DNA from: Casp-actino8 sp001510455
GTDB lineage: Bacteria > Actinomycetota > Acidimicrobiia > Acidimicrobiales > Ilumatobacteraceae
Direction of reading: 5' to 3'
DNA length: 64,000 nucleotides
NCBI GenBank assembly: GCA_027592035.1
Contig: JAQCIK010000005.1
Span: 46,944 to 110,943, forward strand
Below, one piece after another: positions 52,076-61,525 of the stretch. Numbering within the stretch: position 1 is the first letter of the stretch; every line of letters begins with the position of its first letter. The notes beneath the pieces were generated by a model that saw only the letters and a list, made by a program, of their open reading frames with translations, did not search any database and was not told the origin of the DNA. Position numbers and translations under genes: made by a program.

Positions 52076-52168
52076 ATGGGTTCGTTGATCAAGAAGCGAC
52101 GCAAGCGGATGCGCAAGAAGAAGCACAAGAAGATGCTTCGCCGCACGCGTCACCAGCGCCGCAAGTAA
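52076..52168 (+). CDS. small ribosomal protein bS22 (AURKAIP1/COX24 domain)
   Basis: 30 residues, mostly Lys and Arg: MGSLIKKRRKRMRKKKHKKM then LRRTRHQRRK. This matches the actinobacterial bS22 peptide that binds the small subunit near the decoding centre and the mitochondrial COX24/AURKAIP1 domain. It is often missed because of its size. It lies alone between tRNA-Gln (divergent) and ispE (convergent). Confidence 0.9.
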   Translation: MGSLIKKRRKRMRKKKHKKMLRRTRHQRRK

Positions 52169-52238
52169 CCCGGAGTTTCTCTTCCGGTCTCGGTCACCGG
52201 CCTCTGTTGCCGTTGTCAGTCGAGCCGTGCCTGGTCGC

Positions 52239-53024
52239 TCAGCGGTACGTCGTGACCACCACGGCCGCATCCGTCAGAGGTCCGTTTCGACGGGTGGCGA
52301 GAAAACCGTGCTCTCCGAGCGCGAACCATGTCGAGCCACTCCCGGCCAGCGTCGGAGCGACTCCGCATTCCTCGGTGATCAACCGTTTCCATTCTCGCAA
52401 TCGCGGCTCGACGATGATCGCCGCTCTCTCGAGGTCGTTCTGCCCGACGTCGTCGAGATCCTCCGAAGGCGAGGCTTCGTACTCGTCGAAGGCGTGGTAG
52501 ACGGCGGGAGTACTGACCGAGAAGGGCGGCACGATCAAAGTGACCGTTCCAGGATCCTCGGGTAGTGGGTCGACGATCTCTCCGATTCCTCGTACCCGAG
52601 CCCGGCCGTGGCCCGACAGGCAGAACGCAACATCGGCTCCGATCCGTGCCGCAAGGCCGAGGTCGGTGAGTCCAGCCCAACGCAGAACGGCCGCCGCATC
52701 GGCAGATCCACCACCGAGGCCCCCGCCGTGGGGAACGTTCTTGGTCACTGTCACGTCGGCCGAACGCCCCGTCGCCCGAAGAGCCCGAGACACGAGATCG
52801 TTGCCCGACGATCCATCGAGACCGGCCGAGTACGTTCCCGTGTAGGTGACTCGACTCGGGGAGCCCGACGGCAACTCCTCGATCTCGAGAACGTCGTGAA
52901 GATCGAGCGTGGTCATGACGGCGTCGATGAGGTGAAAGCCCTGGAACGGCTCGCGATCACACACTCCGGTCACGCGCAGGCTCAATGTCAACTTGGCCGG
53001 GGCAAGAACCGTCACCCGAGTCAT
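52239..53024 (-). CDS. ispE: 4-diphosphocytidyl-2-C-methyl-D-erythritol kinase
   Basis: 261 residues, a GHMP kinase of the MEP isoprenoid pathway. Seen: APAKLTLSLRVTG with the substrate lysine, the ATP loop PHGGGLGGGSADAAAVL, GADVAFCLSGHGRARVRGIGE and the C-terminal LAGSGSTWFAL. Slightly shorter than E. coli IspE (283). Overlaps rsmA by 4 bases; the rsmA-ispE pair is conserved in many bacteria. Confidence 0.93.
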   Translation of the reverse strand: MTRVTVLAPAKLTLSLRVTGVCDREPFQGFHLIDAVMTTLDLHDVLEIEELPSGSPSRVTYTGTYSAGLDGSSGNDLVSRALRATGRSADVTVTKNVPHGGGLGGGSADAAAVLRWAGLTDLGLAARIGADVAFCLSGHGRARVRGIGEIVDPLPEDPGTVTLIVPPFSVSTPAVYHAFDEYEASPSEDLDDVGQNDLERAAIIVEPRLREWKRLITEECGVAPTLAGSGSTWFALGEHGFLATRRNGPLTDAAVVVTTYR

Positions 53025-53857
53025 GAGTCTCTCCGGGTCACGGCGTCAGTCAATCGTCCCCAATCGACCACCGACAGTTCCTCGGGTCGCCGAGTCGGGT
53101 CGATGGCTGCGGCTGCGAACTGATCATCTGACACCACTCCATGGAGGGATCGGCGGAGCATCTTGCGACGTTTTCCGAAGGCCGTTCTCACGAGGTCGAA
53201 CAACATCGAACGATCAGAGGCGACGGCGGGTTCGTCCCGTCGGACGATTTCGATGATCGCCGACGTCACCTTGGGCCGCGGAACGAACACTGTGGGTGGC
53301 ACGTCGCCGAGGAGTCTCGCCGTTGCCCAGTACGACACCTTGACGCTGATCCCTCCGAAGTCGGACGATCCAGGCCGAGCAGCCAGACGTTGCGCGACTT
53401 CCTTTTGAACCATGACCACGAAACGACGGATGCGCGGAACGTCGTCCAAGAGATCGGCAACGAGGGGAGTCGCGACGTTGTACGGGAGATTGGCAACGAC
53501 GGTCAGCGGGGTGTCACGAGGTTCGAGAGTCGACCAGTCGACGTGACGGGCATCGTCCTCGATCACATGGATGTGGTCGGCGTGCTCGGAACGCGAGACG
53601 ACGTCTCGTAGAACCGGTGCCACACCATGGTCGACTTCGATGGCAGTGACGCGGGCTCCGGTCTCGGCGAGGGCCAGGGTGAGCGACCCGAGTCCGGCAC
53701 CGATCTCGACCACGTGATCGGCCGGTCCGACATCGGCCAAGCGGGAGATCCGCCGAACCGTGTTGGGATCGGCCACGAAATTTTGGCCGAAGGCTCGACG
53801 GGGTGAGAGTCCGTGACTCTCCAACAACTCGACGATGTCACGACGTGAATGTGTCAT
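53021..53857 (-). CDS. rsmA: 16S rRNA dimethyladenosine transferase (A1518/A1519)
   Basis: 278 residues. SAM motif VVEIGAGLGSLTLALAETG, acidic loop EVDHG, EDDARHVDW, and the catalytic VVANLPYNVATPLV. FGQNFVADPNTVRRI is the N-terminal substrate segment. It dimethylates two adenines near the 3' end of 16S rRNA; loss gives kasugamycin resistance. It is 19 bases downstream of a membrane-anchored protein gene at the rpfB/yabE position. Confidence 0.95.
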   Translation of the reverse strand: MTHSRRDIVELLESHGLSPRRAFGQNFVADPNTVRRISRLADVGPADHVVEIGAGLGSLTLALAETGARVTAIEVDHGVAPVLRDVVSRSEHADHIHVIEDDARHVDWSTLEPRDTPLTVVANLPYNVATPLVADLLDDVPRIRRFVVMVQKEVAQRLAARPGSSDFGGISVKVSYWATARLLGDVPPTVFVPRPKVTSAIIEIVRRDEPAVASDRSMLFDLVRTAFGKRRKMLRRSLHGVVSDDQFAAAAIDPTRRPEELSVVDWGRLTDAVTRRDS

Positions 53858-53876
53858 GGAGTTCTCGTGTCACGTC

Positions 53877-54452
53877 TCAGAACTGAATCTCCACGGGAAT
53901 GGGAGCGTCGACGAGGTCGGCGAGATCGAGGAATACATCCGTGTGGATGATGATCGTGTTGCCACCACCCAACGATTCGATCGACACGTTGTCGCACACG
54001 ACCGTGCGAGCATTGTTGAGGTTCGTGACGGTCACCTTGGCCCCGAGCAGAGCATGAGGGGTCGCACACGGCACGAGTCCGAGAGTCTGGGGCCAGCGGA
54101 CGAAACTGGCTCGTCCCGAGATCACCGTTCCTTCGCGCGGAGTGGGAACGTTCACAGTGATGATCTCAGGGGCTTTGTCGATGTCGGCTCCGGGCAAAAA
54201 GGCCGGTGTTGCGGAGGATGATTCCTCCGACGTGTCTCCGACGATCCCGGTGGAACCAGCGACCGCGCTCGACGACGAATCCGTCGAACTCTCTCCCCGA
54301 GACGCAACGGTGATGATCACGGCCAACACCGTGATGACGACGGCCAACGCAATTCGACGTCGCTGGGCGAAGTCGGCACTCGAGCGTCGACCATCCGGAA
54401 ACTGGCCATCCGGAAACTGGCCATCGGGCAGTGGCGCGTATCCCCGAATCAC
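53877..54452 (-). CDS. membrane-anchored protein with a double-psi barrel-like C-terminus at the rpfB/yabE locus
   Basis: 191 residues. A repeated PDGQFPDGQFPDG lies at the N-terminus (encoded by a near-perfect tandem repeat at 54387-54430), one membrane segment at about 34-50, a Ser/Thr-rich linker, then a domain ending in LLGAKVTVTNLNNARTVVCDN and a terminal FLDLADLVDAPIPVEI. The VTNLNN...V and terminal VEI pattern resembles RlpA-type double-psi barrels. No recognised catalytic residues. It sits between tatD and rsmA, where rpfB (actinobacteria) or yabE (Firmicutes) is found. Confidence 0.7.
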   Translation of the reverse strand: MIRGYAPLPDGQFPDGQFPDGRRSSADFAQRRRIALAVVITVLAVIITVASRGESSTDSSSSAVAGSTGIVGDTSEESSSATPAFLPGADIDKAPEIITVNVPTPREGTVISGRASFVRWPQTLGLVPCATPHALLGAKVTVTNLNNARTVVCDNVSIESLGGGNTIIIHTDVFLDLADLVDAPIPVEIQF

Positions 54453-54488
54453 ACCGCCAGGTTACGGAACGATCTGCGGCTCTGCGCG

Positions 54489-55268
54489 TCAGCCGTCGAG
54501 ACGGGGAAACGCACGACCAGCGTTCTGCGACGTGAGCTCGGCCAGAGTCTCGGGTGTCACATCGCGCAAGCGAGCCACGTGTTCACCGACATCGACCACG
54601 AAGGCCGGTCGATTGGGTCGACCGCGATGTGGAACCGGAGCCAGGTAAGGACTGTCGGTCTCCACGAGCAGTCGATCATCTGGGCACATCGACGCGGCCT
54701 CGGCGACATCGGTTGCATTCTTGAACGTGACGATCCCGGAAAAACTGAGATAGGCACCGAAGTCGAGACACCGTGCGGCTTCGTCGACCCCTCCGGTGAA
54801 GCAGTGGAAGATGACTCGCTCCGGAGCGCCCTCGGCGGCGAGTACGTCCCACGTGTCGCTCCAGGCGTCGCGAGTGTGAATGACGAGAGGGAGCGAATAC
54901 CGATTGGCGAGAGCGATCTGTTGCGCGAACACTTCGCGCTGAGCGTCTCGTGGTGAGTGGTCGTAGTAGTAGTCGAGGCCTGCTTCACCCAGGGCGACGA
55001 CTCGATGCGAGTCGATAGTGAACGTTTCGTCGATAAGCGCGGAGATTTCTTCGACACCGTGGACGGCTTCGTGAGGGTGCACTCCGATCGTTGCCCACAC
55101 GTCGTCGTGACGCGACGCGATCGCCAGACATGTTCGCGAGGATTCGGCATCGCAACCCACGGTGATGAAGCGCGAAACTCCACGCTCACGAGCCTGACGA
55201 AGGATCTCGTCGGTGGTCTCGGGGTAGCGGTCGTCCTCGAGATGACAGTGTGTGTCGGTCCAGGTCAT
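54489..55268 (-). CDS. tatD: TatD family metal-dependent DNase
   Basis: 259 residues. TIM-barrel metal ligands: DTHCHL at the start, a Glu in ALGEAGLDYYYDHSP, HTRDAW, HCFTG and ETDSPYLAP. TatD enzymes are 3'-5' exonucleases implicated in DNA repair. ATG 55268 overlaps the metG stop (ATGA) and starts the family pattern at once; a longer reading is antisense-like. Confidence 0.93.
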   Translation of the reverse strand: MTWTDTHCHLEDDRYPETTDEILRQARERGVSRFITVGCDAESSRTCLAIASRHDDVWATIGVHPHEAVHGVEEISALIDETFTIDSHRVVALGEAGLDYYYDHSPRDAQREVFAQQIALANRYSLPLVIHTRDAWSDTWDVLAAEGAPERVIFHCFTGGVDEAARCLDFGAYLSFSGIVTFKNATDVAEAASMCPDDRLLVETDSPYLAPVPHRGRPNRPAFVVDVGEHVARLRDVTPETLAELTSQNAGRAFPRLDG

Positions 55269-56854
55269 GAAATATTTCGTCGCGGAAACAGCGGCTCGCC
55301 CTTCACGACGTTCACGCCACCGGGATATTGGCCCCAACTCACGTCGACGGGTACTCGACGATCGTCGACTCGTTCCTGACCGGCGTCGATCATGCCGATG
55401 CGCTCCCAGACGGCCTGGGCCGTGCGCGGGATGGCCGGTGAAGCAAGGATCGCCACGATGCGCAGTGCCTCGAGAGCGTCTCCCATGACGGCATCCAGTG
55501 CGGGACCGGGTTCGGCCTTCCAGGGTTCGTTGGTCTCGAGGTAGGCGTTCGTCGCTCGGATGAGTTGCCAGGTGGCTTCGAGCGCACGACTCGGTTGGAC
55601 GTCACGCCACCGAGCGACGGTCTCGTCGACCGCGGCGCGAGCAGCTACCGCGAGAGGGGAGTCGGGTGAGGGCTTCGGTCCGACACCGTCGCACTTCTTG
55701 CCGACCACCGTGGCCACACGACTCAACAAGTTGCCGAGGTTGTTGGCCAGGTCGGCGTTGTAGCGACCGACGAGTCCTTCGTAGGTGAAGTCGCCGTCGG
55801 CGCCGTAAGGCGTCTCGGCGAGGACGTAATAGCGAAAACCATCGACACCGACGCCTTCGGGATTGTTCTCGTCGATCAAGTCGAGAGGATTCACCACGTT
55901 GCCGGTGGTCTTCGACATCTTCTCTCCTCCGACGAGGAGCCAACCGCCGACGGCCCAGCCGGCCGGAGGTTCGATGCCCGCCGACATGAGCATGGCCGGC
56001 CAGTAGACGCAGTGGAAGCGGATGATGTCCTTGCCGATGAGGTGATAATTCACCGGCCAGCGTCGTGAGAACGTGGAAGCAGGCTGGTCGGAATCAGCGT
56101 CGGCGTATCCGAGAGCCGTGATGTAGTTGGAGAGGGCATCGAACCACACGTAGGTGATGTGCTTGTCGTCCCACGGAAGAGGAATTCCCCACGAAAAACT
56201 CGTTCGGCTGATGCTGAAGTCGAGAAGGCCTTGTTTGATGAAGCCGATGACTTCGTTCATCCGATAGTCGGGAACGATCGCCCCCGGATGGTCGGCGTAC
56301 CACTGAAGCAATCGGTCGCCGTAGCGAGACAGGCGGAAGAAGTAGTTCTCCTCCTCGACGTGGTCGACCGGCTTCTTGTGGATGGGACAATTCCCGTTCT
56401 CGAGGTCGTCGTCGACGTAATAGGCCTCGCACGGCACGCAGTACAGACCGCGATACGTATCGAGTTCGATATCACCGTTGTCGTAACAGGCCTGCAGAAG
56501 CTTCTGGACGCCTCGGCGATGACGATCTTCGGTCGTGCGGATGAAGTCGTCGTACCGAATGCCGAGTCGTTCCCAGGCATCGGAAAAAAGAGGAGCAATG
56601 GAATCGGCGAACTCCTGCGGAGCCATGCCGGCTGCATCGGCCGCCTGCTGAATCTTGAGACCGTGCTCGTCGGTACCGGTCAGGTAGTGCACGTCATCGC
56701 CGAGGAGACGATGCCAGCGGCACAGCGCGTCACCCACGATGGTCGTGTACGCATGGCCGAGGTGCGGTTTGGCGTTCACGTAATAGATGGGGGTCGTGGC
56801 GTAGAAGCTGGGAGAGTCGGAGAGACTCGAGGAATCACGACGCTGATCGACCAC
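55265..56854 (-). CDS. metG: methionyl-tRNA synthetase
   Basis: 529 residues. ATP motif YYVNAKPHLGHAYTTI (HLGH), TGTDEHGLKIQ, a zinc knuckle of CVPC and a NCPIH segment (about 140-165), and KMSKTTGNVVNPL for KMSKS. The C-terminal tRNA-binding extension of some MetG proteins is absent. GTG 56854 lies 7 bases after a TAGCCT box (56862-56867, minus strand), so a leaderless mRNA is likely. It heads a metG-tatD run. Confidence 0.95.
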   Translation of the reverse strand: MVDQRRDSSSLSDSPSFYATTPIYYVNAKPHLGHAYTTIVGDALCRWHRLLGDDVHYLTGTDEHGLKIQQAADAAGMAPQEFADSIAPLFSDAWERLGIRYDDFIRTTEDRHRRGVQKLLQACYDNGDIELDTYRGLYCVPCEAYYVDDDLENGNCPIHKKPVDHVEEENYFFRLSRYGDRLLQWYADHPGAIVPDYRMNEVIGFIKQGLLDFSISRTSFSWGIPLPWDDKHITYVWFDALSNYITALGYADADSDQPASTFSRRWPVNYHLIGKDIIRFHCVYWPAMLMSAGIEPPAGWAVGGWLLVGGEKMSKTTGNVVNPLDLIDENNPEGVGVDGFRYYVLAETPYGADGDFTYEGLVGRYNADLANNLGNLLSRVATVVGKKCDGVGPKPSPDSPLAVAARAAVDETVARWRDVQPSRALEATWQLIRATNAYLETNEPWKAEPGPALDAVMGDALEALRIVAILASPAIPRTAQAVWERIGMIDAGQERVDDRRVPVDVSWGQYPGGVNVVKGEPLFPRRNIS

Positions 56855-56861
56855 GTCGTGC

Positions 56862-56867
56862 AGGCTA
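56862..56867 (-). promoter_or_regulatory. -10 box (TAGCCT) for leaderless metG
   Basis: TAGCCT on the minus strand, 7 bases (GCACGAC), GTG 56854. On the plus strand the same TA begins TACGGG, which lies 6 bases before ATG 56878 of the thioesterase, so the divergent promoters may share these bases. Confidence 0.5.
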
Positions 56868-56877
56868 CGGGCTGGTT

Positions 56878-57777
56878 ATGGTCGGAGACGTGGTAATTGA
56901 CCGCAACGCACCGTACGAATTCGATCGAGCGCTCGACATCTCACGTCGGGGATCGGGTGACACGGGTCGCGATCACGTGTTCGATACGGGTGTCGCTCCG
57001 GGATGGGACATTCTCGGCAATGCCAACGGGGGATATCTGCTCGCGTTGGCCGCACGAGCGATGACCGAGGCGACCGGCCGACCCGATTGCTTCACGATCA
57101 CTGCGCACTACTTGGCTCCGGTGCCCACGATGTCGAATCCTGATGCCGCGGACGCTGCGCCGACGCCAGCGCGTCTCGAGGTGCGCCCCGTGCGCTCCGG
57201 GCGGCGCTTCGCCACTGCGACGTCGAGCATGTACGTGATCGGCGCCACGGGTGACGACCGAGAATGTCTCCGTGCCATTGCCACCATGGGCGACCTCGGC
57301 ACCGACCCGGGTGGACCCACCAGGATGGCGGAGGGGCGTCCCGACATCACCCCGTGGGACGACTGTCCGGTGATCAACGACACGACGATCAACGAGTTCG
57401 CGTTCATTCATGGTCGTCTCGGGACGCGTATCGACCCTCGAGATGCAGTGTTTCGTACGGGTTCACCGAGTGGCGAGGGACTGATGCGCGGGTGGTTCGC
57501 CTTCCGCGATGATCGTCCGATCGATTCTCTCGCCCTGTTGCTGGCTTGTGATGCGTTTCCGCCGGCCGCCTTCAACCTCGACATGCCCACCAATTGGGTT
57601 CCCACCGTCGAGCTCACCGTTCACGTGCGGGCCATTCCTCAGCCGGGACCAGTGGCATGTTTCTTCCGGACCCGATTCGTTCAGAACGGCTTGCTCGAAG
57701 CCGATGGAGAGTTGTGGGACGCTGCCGGCACCTTGGTTGCACAGTCCCGCCAGCTCGCCCTCGCCCCCCGGGCGTGA
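56878..57777 (+). CDS. TesB-like double-hotdog thioesterase family protein
   Basis: 299 residues. Two hotdog halves: GWDILGNANGGYLLALAARAMTEATG opens the first, typical of TesB-like proteins, and FNLDMPTNWVPTVELTVHVRA lies in the second. It probably hydrolyses acyl-CoA, but conserved active-site residues are not obvious, so non-catalytic roles are possible. Monocistronic, convergent with rsmI. Confidence 0.8.
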   Translation: MVGDVVIDRNAPYEFDRALDISRRGSGDTGRDHVFDTGVAPGWDILGNANGGYLLALAARAMTEATGRPDCFTITAHYLAPVPTMSNPDAADAAPTPARLEVRPVRSGRRFATATSSMYVIGATGDDRECLRAIATMGDLGTDPGGPTRMAEGRPDITPWDDCPVINDTTINEFAFIHGRLGTRIDPRDAVFRTGSPSGEGLMRGWFAFRDDRPIDSLALLLACDAFPPAAFNLDMPTNWVPTVELTVHVRAIPQPGPVACFFRTRFVQNGLLEADGELWDAAGTLVAQSRQLALAPRA

Positions 57778-57814
57778 ATTTCAGAGTGGGATTTCTCGAC
57801 CGAACGTCGATTGA

Positions 57815-58639
57815 TCAGTCGCGGCCGAGTTGCAGAGCTCTCTCGTAGAGGGCTTTGCGTCCAAGCCCGGTCAACTCCGCCACGGTCGCCGCCGCGTCTC
57901 GTGTCGACGAACCCTGTGACAATTCGTGACGGAGTAGGCGGTCGATGTCCTCCGGTGACACAGTCGTCGATTCGTTCGCACCGGCCAACACGATCACGTA
58001 TTCGCCGCGCGGCTCTCCGAGAGTGGCTCGGACGTCGACCAAGGGACCACGTACGACCTCCTCGTGGATCTTGGTGAGTTCACGACACACGACGACCTGA
58101 CGTTCGTCGCCACAGGCAGCGATCAGATCGTCGAGGGTTCGTTCGATGCGATGCGGAGCCTCGAACAAGATCGAAGTTCTCGTCTCGCGTGCGACCTCGG
58201 CGAGACGCTCGATGCGTTCGCGTCCTGACCGTGGCACGAAACCCTCGAACACGAATCGATCGGTGGGAAGTCCGCTGATGGTGACGGCGGCGAGAGCTGC
58301 CGATGCGCCGGGAACGGAGGTGACGACATGCGCAGTTTGCGCGACCGCGGCCACCAATCGCTGGCCCGGATCGCTGACCCCCGGAGTTCCGGCATCGGAA
58401 ACCAACGCCACGTCACGTCCATCGTTCAGCGCATCGAGAACTCGTGGGATGGATGCCACTTCGGTGTGTTCGTCGAGCCGCATGAGGGTTGCTTCGATAC
58501 CGAGGTTGCTGAGCATCAAGCCGGTTCGACGGGTGTCCTCACAGCAGACCAGCCCAACCGCGCCAAGAATCTCGGTCGCCCGCGGGGACAGGTCGCCCAT
58601 GTTCCCGATCGGAGTTCCGACGAGGAAGAGAGTGCTCAC
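57815..58639 (-). CDS. rsmI: 16S rRNA 2'-O-ribose C1402 methyltransferase
   Basis: 274 residues of the tetrapyrrole-methylase fold. Seen: LVGTPIGNMGDLSPRA, CEDTRRTG, VSDAGTPGVSDPGQRLV, FVFEGFVPRSGRERIERL and FEAPHRI. It methylates C1402 near the P site. ATG 58639 overlaps the DUF192 stop by 4 bases, in an operon ychF-DUF192-rsmI. Confidence 0.94.
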   Translation of the reverse strand: MSTLFLVGTPIGNMGDLSPRATEILGAVGLVCCEDTRRTGLMLSNLGIEATLMRLDEHTEVASIPRVLDALNDGRDVALVSDAGTPGVSDPGQRLVAAVAQTAHVVTSVPGASAALAAVTISGLPTDRFVFEGFVPRSGRERIERLAEVARETRTSILFEAPHRIERTLDDLIAACGDERQVVVCRELTKIHEEVVRGPLVDVRATLGEPRGEYVIVLAGANESTTVSPEDIDRLLRHELSQGSSTRDAAATVAELTGLGRKALYERALQLGRD

Positions 58640-58995
58640 GAACTCGACCTGATTTCGAGGCGGTCACCGACTCGAACGCCCCAACGACCGAAAGCTCCGG
58701 CTGTTGCCTCGACGACGGTTCGGGCCCGCCACACCGGCGCGCCGATTCGATGGCGGGGCATGTGCACGGTCTTGACCACCACGCCGTCACCGTCGAGGTA
58801 CGCGACGTCGATGGCGAACTTCATGCCGACGGTGTGTACCCACCGGCAGGGTGAGATCACGAATGCGCCTTCGATACCGACTCGACCGAGCAGTCCTTTG
58901 CGGCGCGTGGCACGGTCAGTGGCCAGCTCGGCACTCGCCAGAACCCGTCCCTCGCTGACCAACCAGACAATTGTCGTTGTCTCGCTCGCGGTCAT
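58636..58995 (-). CDS. DUF192 family protein
   Basis: 119 residues matching DUF192: ATRRKGLLGR, FVISPCRWVHTVGMKFAIDVAYLDGDG and ATAGAFGRWGVRVGDRL. The family is a small beta-rich domain, sometimes exported; here there is no signal peptide. Start ATG 58995 lies 11 bases after the ychF stop; the longer frame is shadow sequence. Function is unknown. Confidence 0.82.
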   Translation of the reverse strand: MTASETTTIVWLVSEGRVLASAELATDRATRRKGLLGRVGIEGAFVISPCRWVHTVGMKFAIDVAYLDGDGVVVKTVHMPRHRIGAPVWRARTVVEATAGAFGRWGVRVGDRLEIRSSS

Positions 58996-59006
58996 ACGAG
59001 ACAGTT

Positions 59007-60095
<1,089 letters not shown>

Positions 60096-60105
60096 GAAGA
60101 TGTCG

Positions 60106-60111
60106 AGGCTA
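60106..60111 (-). promoter_or_regulatory. -10 box (TAGCCT) for ychF
   Basis: TAGCCT on the minus strand, 10 bases before ATG 60095, so the mRNA leader is only a few bases. Confidence 0.45.
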
Positions 60112-60122
60112 CCCGTCGCTCT

Positions 60123-60776
60123 GTGCACGAGGCCGACTCCCACATCGCGCTCGTGATTCTTCTTCCTCTTCTCGTCTCGGTCGTTCCACTCGTTCCCGTT
60201 CCGGTCGACACCGGATTCGCCGACACCGGATTCGCCGACACCGGATTCGTCGACAGCGGAATCACCGACTCCGGAGCCTCGTGTGCGTCGTACAGCATCG
60301 AAGGCTCACTCGACTCGATGCCTCGTGTCTCGGAGATCGATCCGATGGCGGCCAATCTCGAGGTGTCGGCCACGGCGTATCTGCACGAGGGTGATCTCCC
60401 GTTGGCTGGACACCGCGTGATCGCAGTCTTCGAGATGGCCGATGGAGTGCCGCCGCTCTCGCCCGTCGAAGCCGTCACCGATGGCGATGGGCGAGTCTCG
60501 ATCGTGCTTCCGGTCGGGGCGATCGGAGTGTCGTTCCGGGCCGAGAGCGCCTCCACCGGTGACTGCCCCGATCTGGCCCCCGGGGATACGCCCGTCGTCT
60601 TCGTCGACGTTCCGGTCGACTTGCCAACGGATCCGGGGGGCGAGGGCGAGGCCGAGCCGCCGGGTGCACTGCCCACCACGGGCCGAGCCCTCGATCTGGC
60701 CCTGATGGCCGTCCTGATGTTGGCGCTCGGAGTCGGAACCGTGACCTTGGGGATTCGACCGAGGAACCTCGGGTGA
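60123..60776 (+). CDS. LPXTG-motif putative cell-surface protein with DTGFA repeats
   Basis: About 217 residues from GTG 60123. Signal-like segment HIALVILLPLLVSVVPLV, then a short tandem repeat (DTGFADTGFADTGFVDSG, encoded by a near-perfect 15-bp repeat at about 60209-60260), a beta-rich domain with a carboxypeptidase-regulatory-like look (HEGDLPLAGHRVIAVFEM...DGDGRVSIVLP), and LPTTG at 183-187 followed by a hydrophobic segment and RPRNLG. This suggests sortase anchoring; the tail is only weakly positive. The frame extends upstream antisense to ychF, which is not believed. Confidence 0.65.
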   Translation: MHEADSHIALVILLPLLVSVVPLVPVPVDTGFADTGFADTGFVDSGITDSGASCASYSIEGSLDSMPRVSEIDPMAANLEVSATAYLHEGDLPLAGHRVIAVFEMADGVPPLSPVEAVTDGDGRVSIVLPVGAIGVSFRAESASTGDCPDLAPGDTPVVFVDVPVDLPTDPGGEGEAEPPGALPTTGRALDLALMAVLMLALGVGTVTLGIRPRNLG

Positions 60777-60784
60777 TCGCCCGC

Positions 60785-60790
60785 TAGCCT
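60785..60790 (+). promoter_or_regulatory. -10 box (TAGCCT) for the bL37 gene
   Basis: TAGCCT, 9 bases, ATG 60800; at most a 2-3 base leader. The same hexamer precedes bS22, tRNA-Gln, tRNA-Leu, metG and ychF in this window. Confidence 0.5.
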
Positions 60791-60799
60791 GCGAGACCT

Positions 60800-60886
60800 A
60801 TGTCGAAGAAGACCAAGAAGCGCAAGGCCCGGCTCCGCCGCTCGAAGGCCAACCACGGCAAGCGTCCCAACATGGGTCGCGGCTGA
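60800..60886 (+). CDS. small ribosomal protein bL37
   Basis: 28 residues: MSKKTKKRKARLRRS then KANHGKRPNMGRG. The KANHGKRPN core is the hallmark of bL37, the ~24-residue large-subunit peptide found in mycobacterial ribosomes. Too short for ordinary gene calling. The Lys/Arg-rich N-terminal half and the promoter directly upstream support a real gene. The VOC protein start (TTG 60892) lies 5 bases after its stop. Confidence 0.85.
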   Translation: MSKKTKKRKARLRRSKANHGKRPNMGRG

Positions 60887-60891
60887 GGTCG

Positions 60892-61509
60892 TTGCTCAGC
60901 GAACTCGTTCTCGACGTACCCGTTGCGCCTTGGCGTGACCTCGGTTTCGTCACTGCACCGCACTCGGATCACCATCACGCAGTGATCGCCGGAGTGCGGT
61001 TCGTTTTTTCTGGGGCCGAGTCCGGAGGGCTCGCCGGCTGGTCGTTCGACGCCGAGTCGGGGGCCATGCACGACGTGGGTGCCGTCGACGGGATTCCGAC
61101 GGCGATCACCTCGGTCCCGACCGATGTCTTCTCGCACCGCATCGAGGTGGTGTCGATCGATCACGTGGTGGTGATGACTCCCTCTCTCGATCGCACCTGT
61201 GGGGCCATCGAGTCGGTTCTCGGACTTCCGCTGAAGCGGATCCGCGAGGTCGGTGGTGGGGTGCGTCAGGGTTTCCACCGGGCCGGACCAGTCATCCTCG
61301 AGGTCGTGGAACGTCCCGACATCGCAGACGATGAACCGGCTCGACTGTGGGGTCTGGTGTTCGTGGTCGACGACCTCGATGCACTGGTGAACGAGATCGG
61401 GCCCGACAAGATCGGTGCTCCGAAAGAGGCGGTTCAGGCGGGACGACGTATCGCAACCGTGAAGCGGGATGCCGGGCTCGTGGTCCCCCTCGCCTTCATG
61501 ACGGTATGA
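60892..61509 (+). CDS. VOC (glyoxalase/bleomycin-resistance) family protein
   Basis: 205 residues from a TTG start. The C-terminal part has a VOC-type beta-alpha-beta module: VVSIDHVVVMTPSLDRTCGAIESVLGLPLKRIREVG, with a His ligand, and LWGLVFVVDDLDALVNEIG. The N-terminal third looks like a degenerate first module (PHSDHHHAVIAGVRFVF). The substrate is unknown. It follows bL37 by 5 bases and could be co-transcribed with it. Confidence 0.75.
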   Translation: MLSELVLDVPVAPWRDLGFVTAPHSDHHHAVIAGVRFVFSGAESGGLAGWSFDAESGAMHDVGAVDGIPTAITSVPTDVFSHRIEVVSIDHVVVMTPSLDRTCGAIESVLGLPLKRIREVGGGVRQGFHRAGPVILEVVERPDIADDEPARLWGLVFVVDDLDALVNEIGPDKIGAPKEAVQAGRRIATVKRDAGLVVPLAFMTV

Positions 61510-61525
61510 ACCGTCACGTCAGCGC

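Noticed and set aside
60209..60260. Non-coding minisatellite
   Set aside because: The 15-bp unit keeps the reading frame and encodes DTGFA units within a plausible surface protein, so it is listed as part of that gene.
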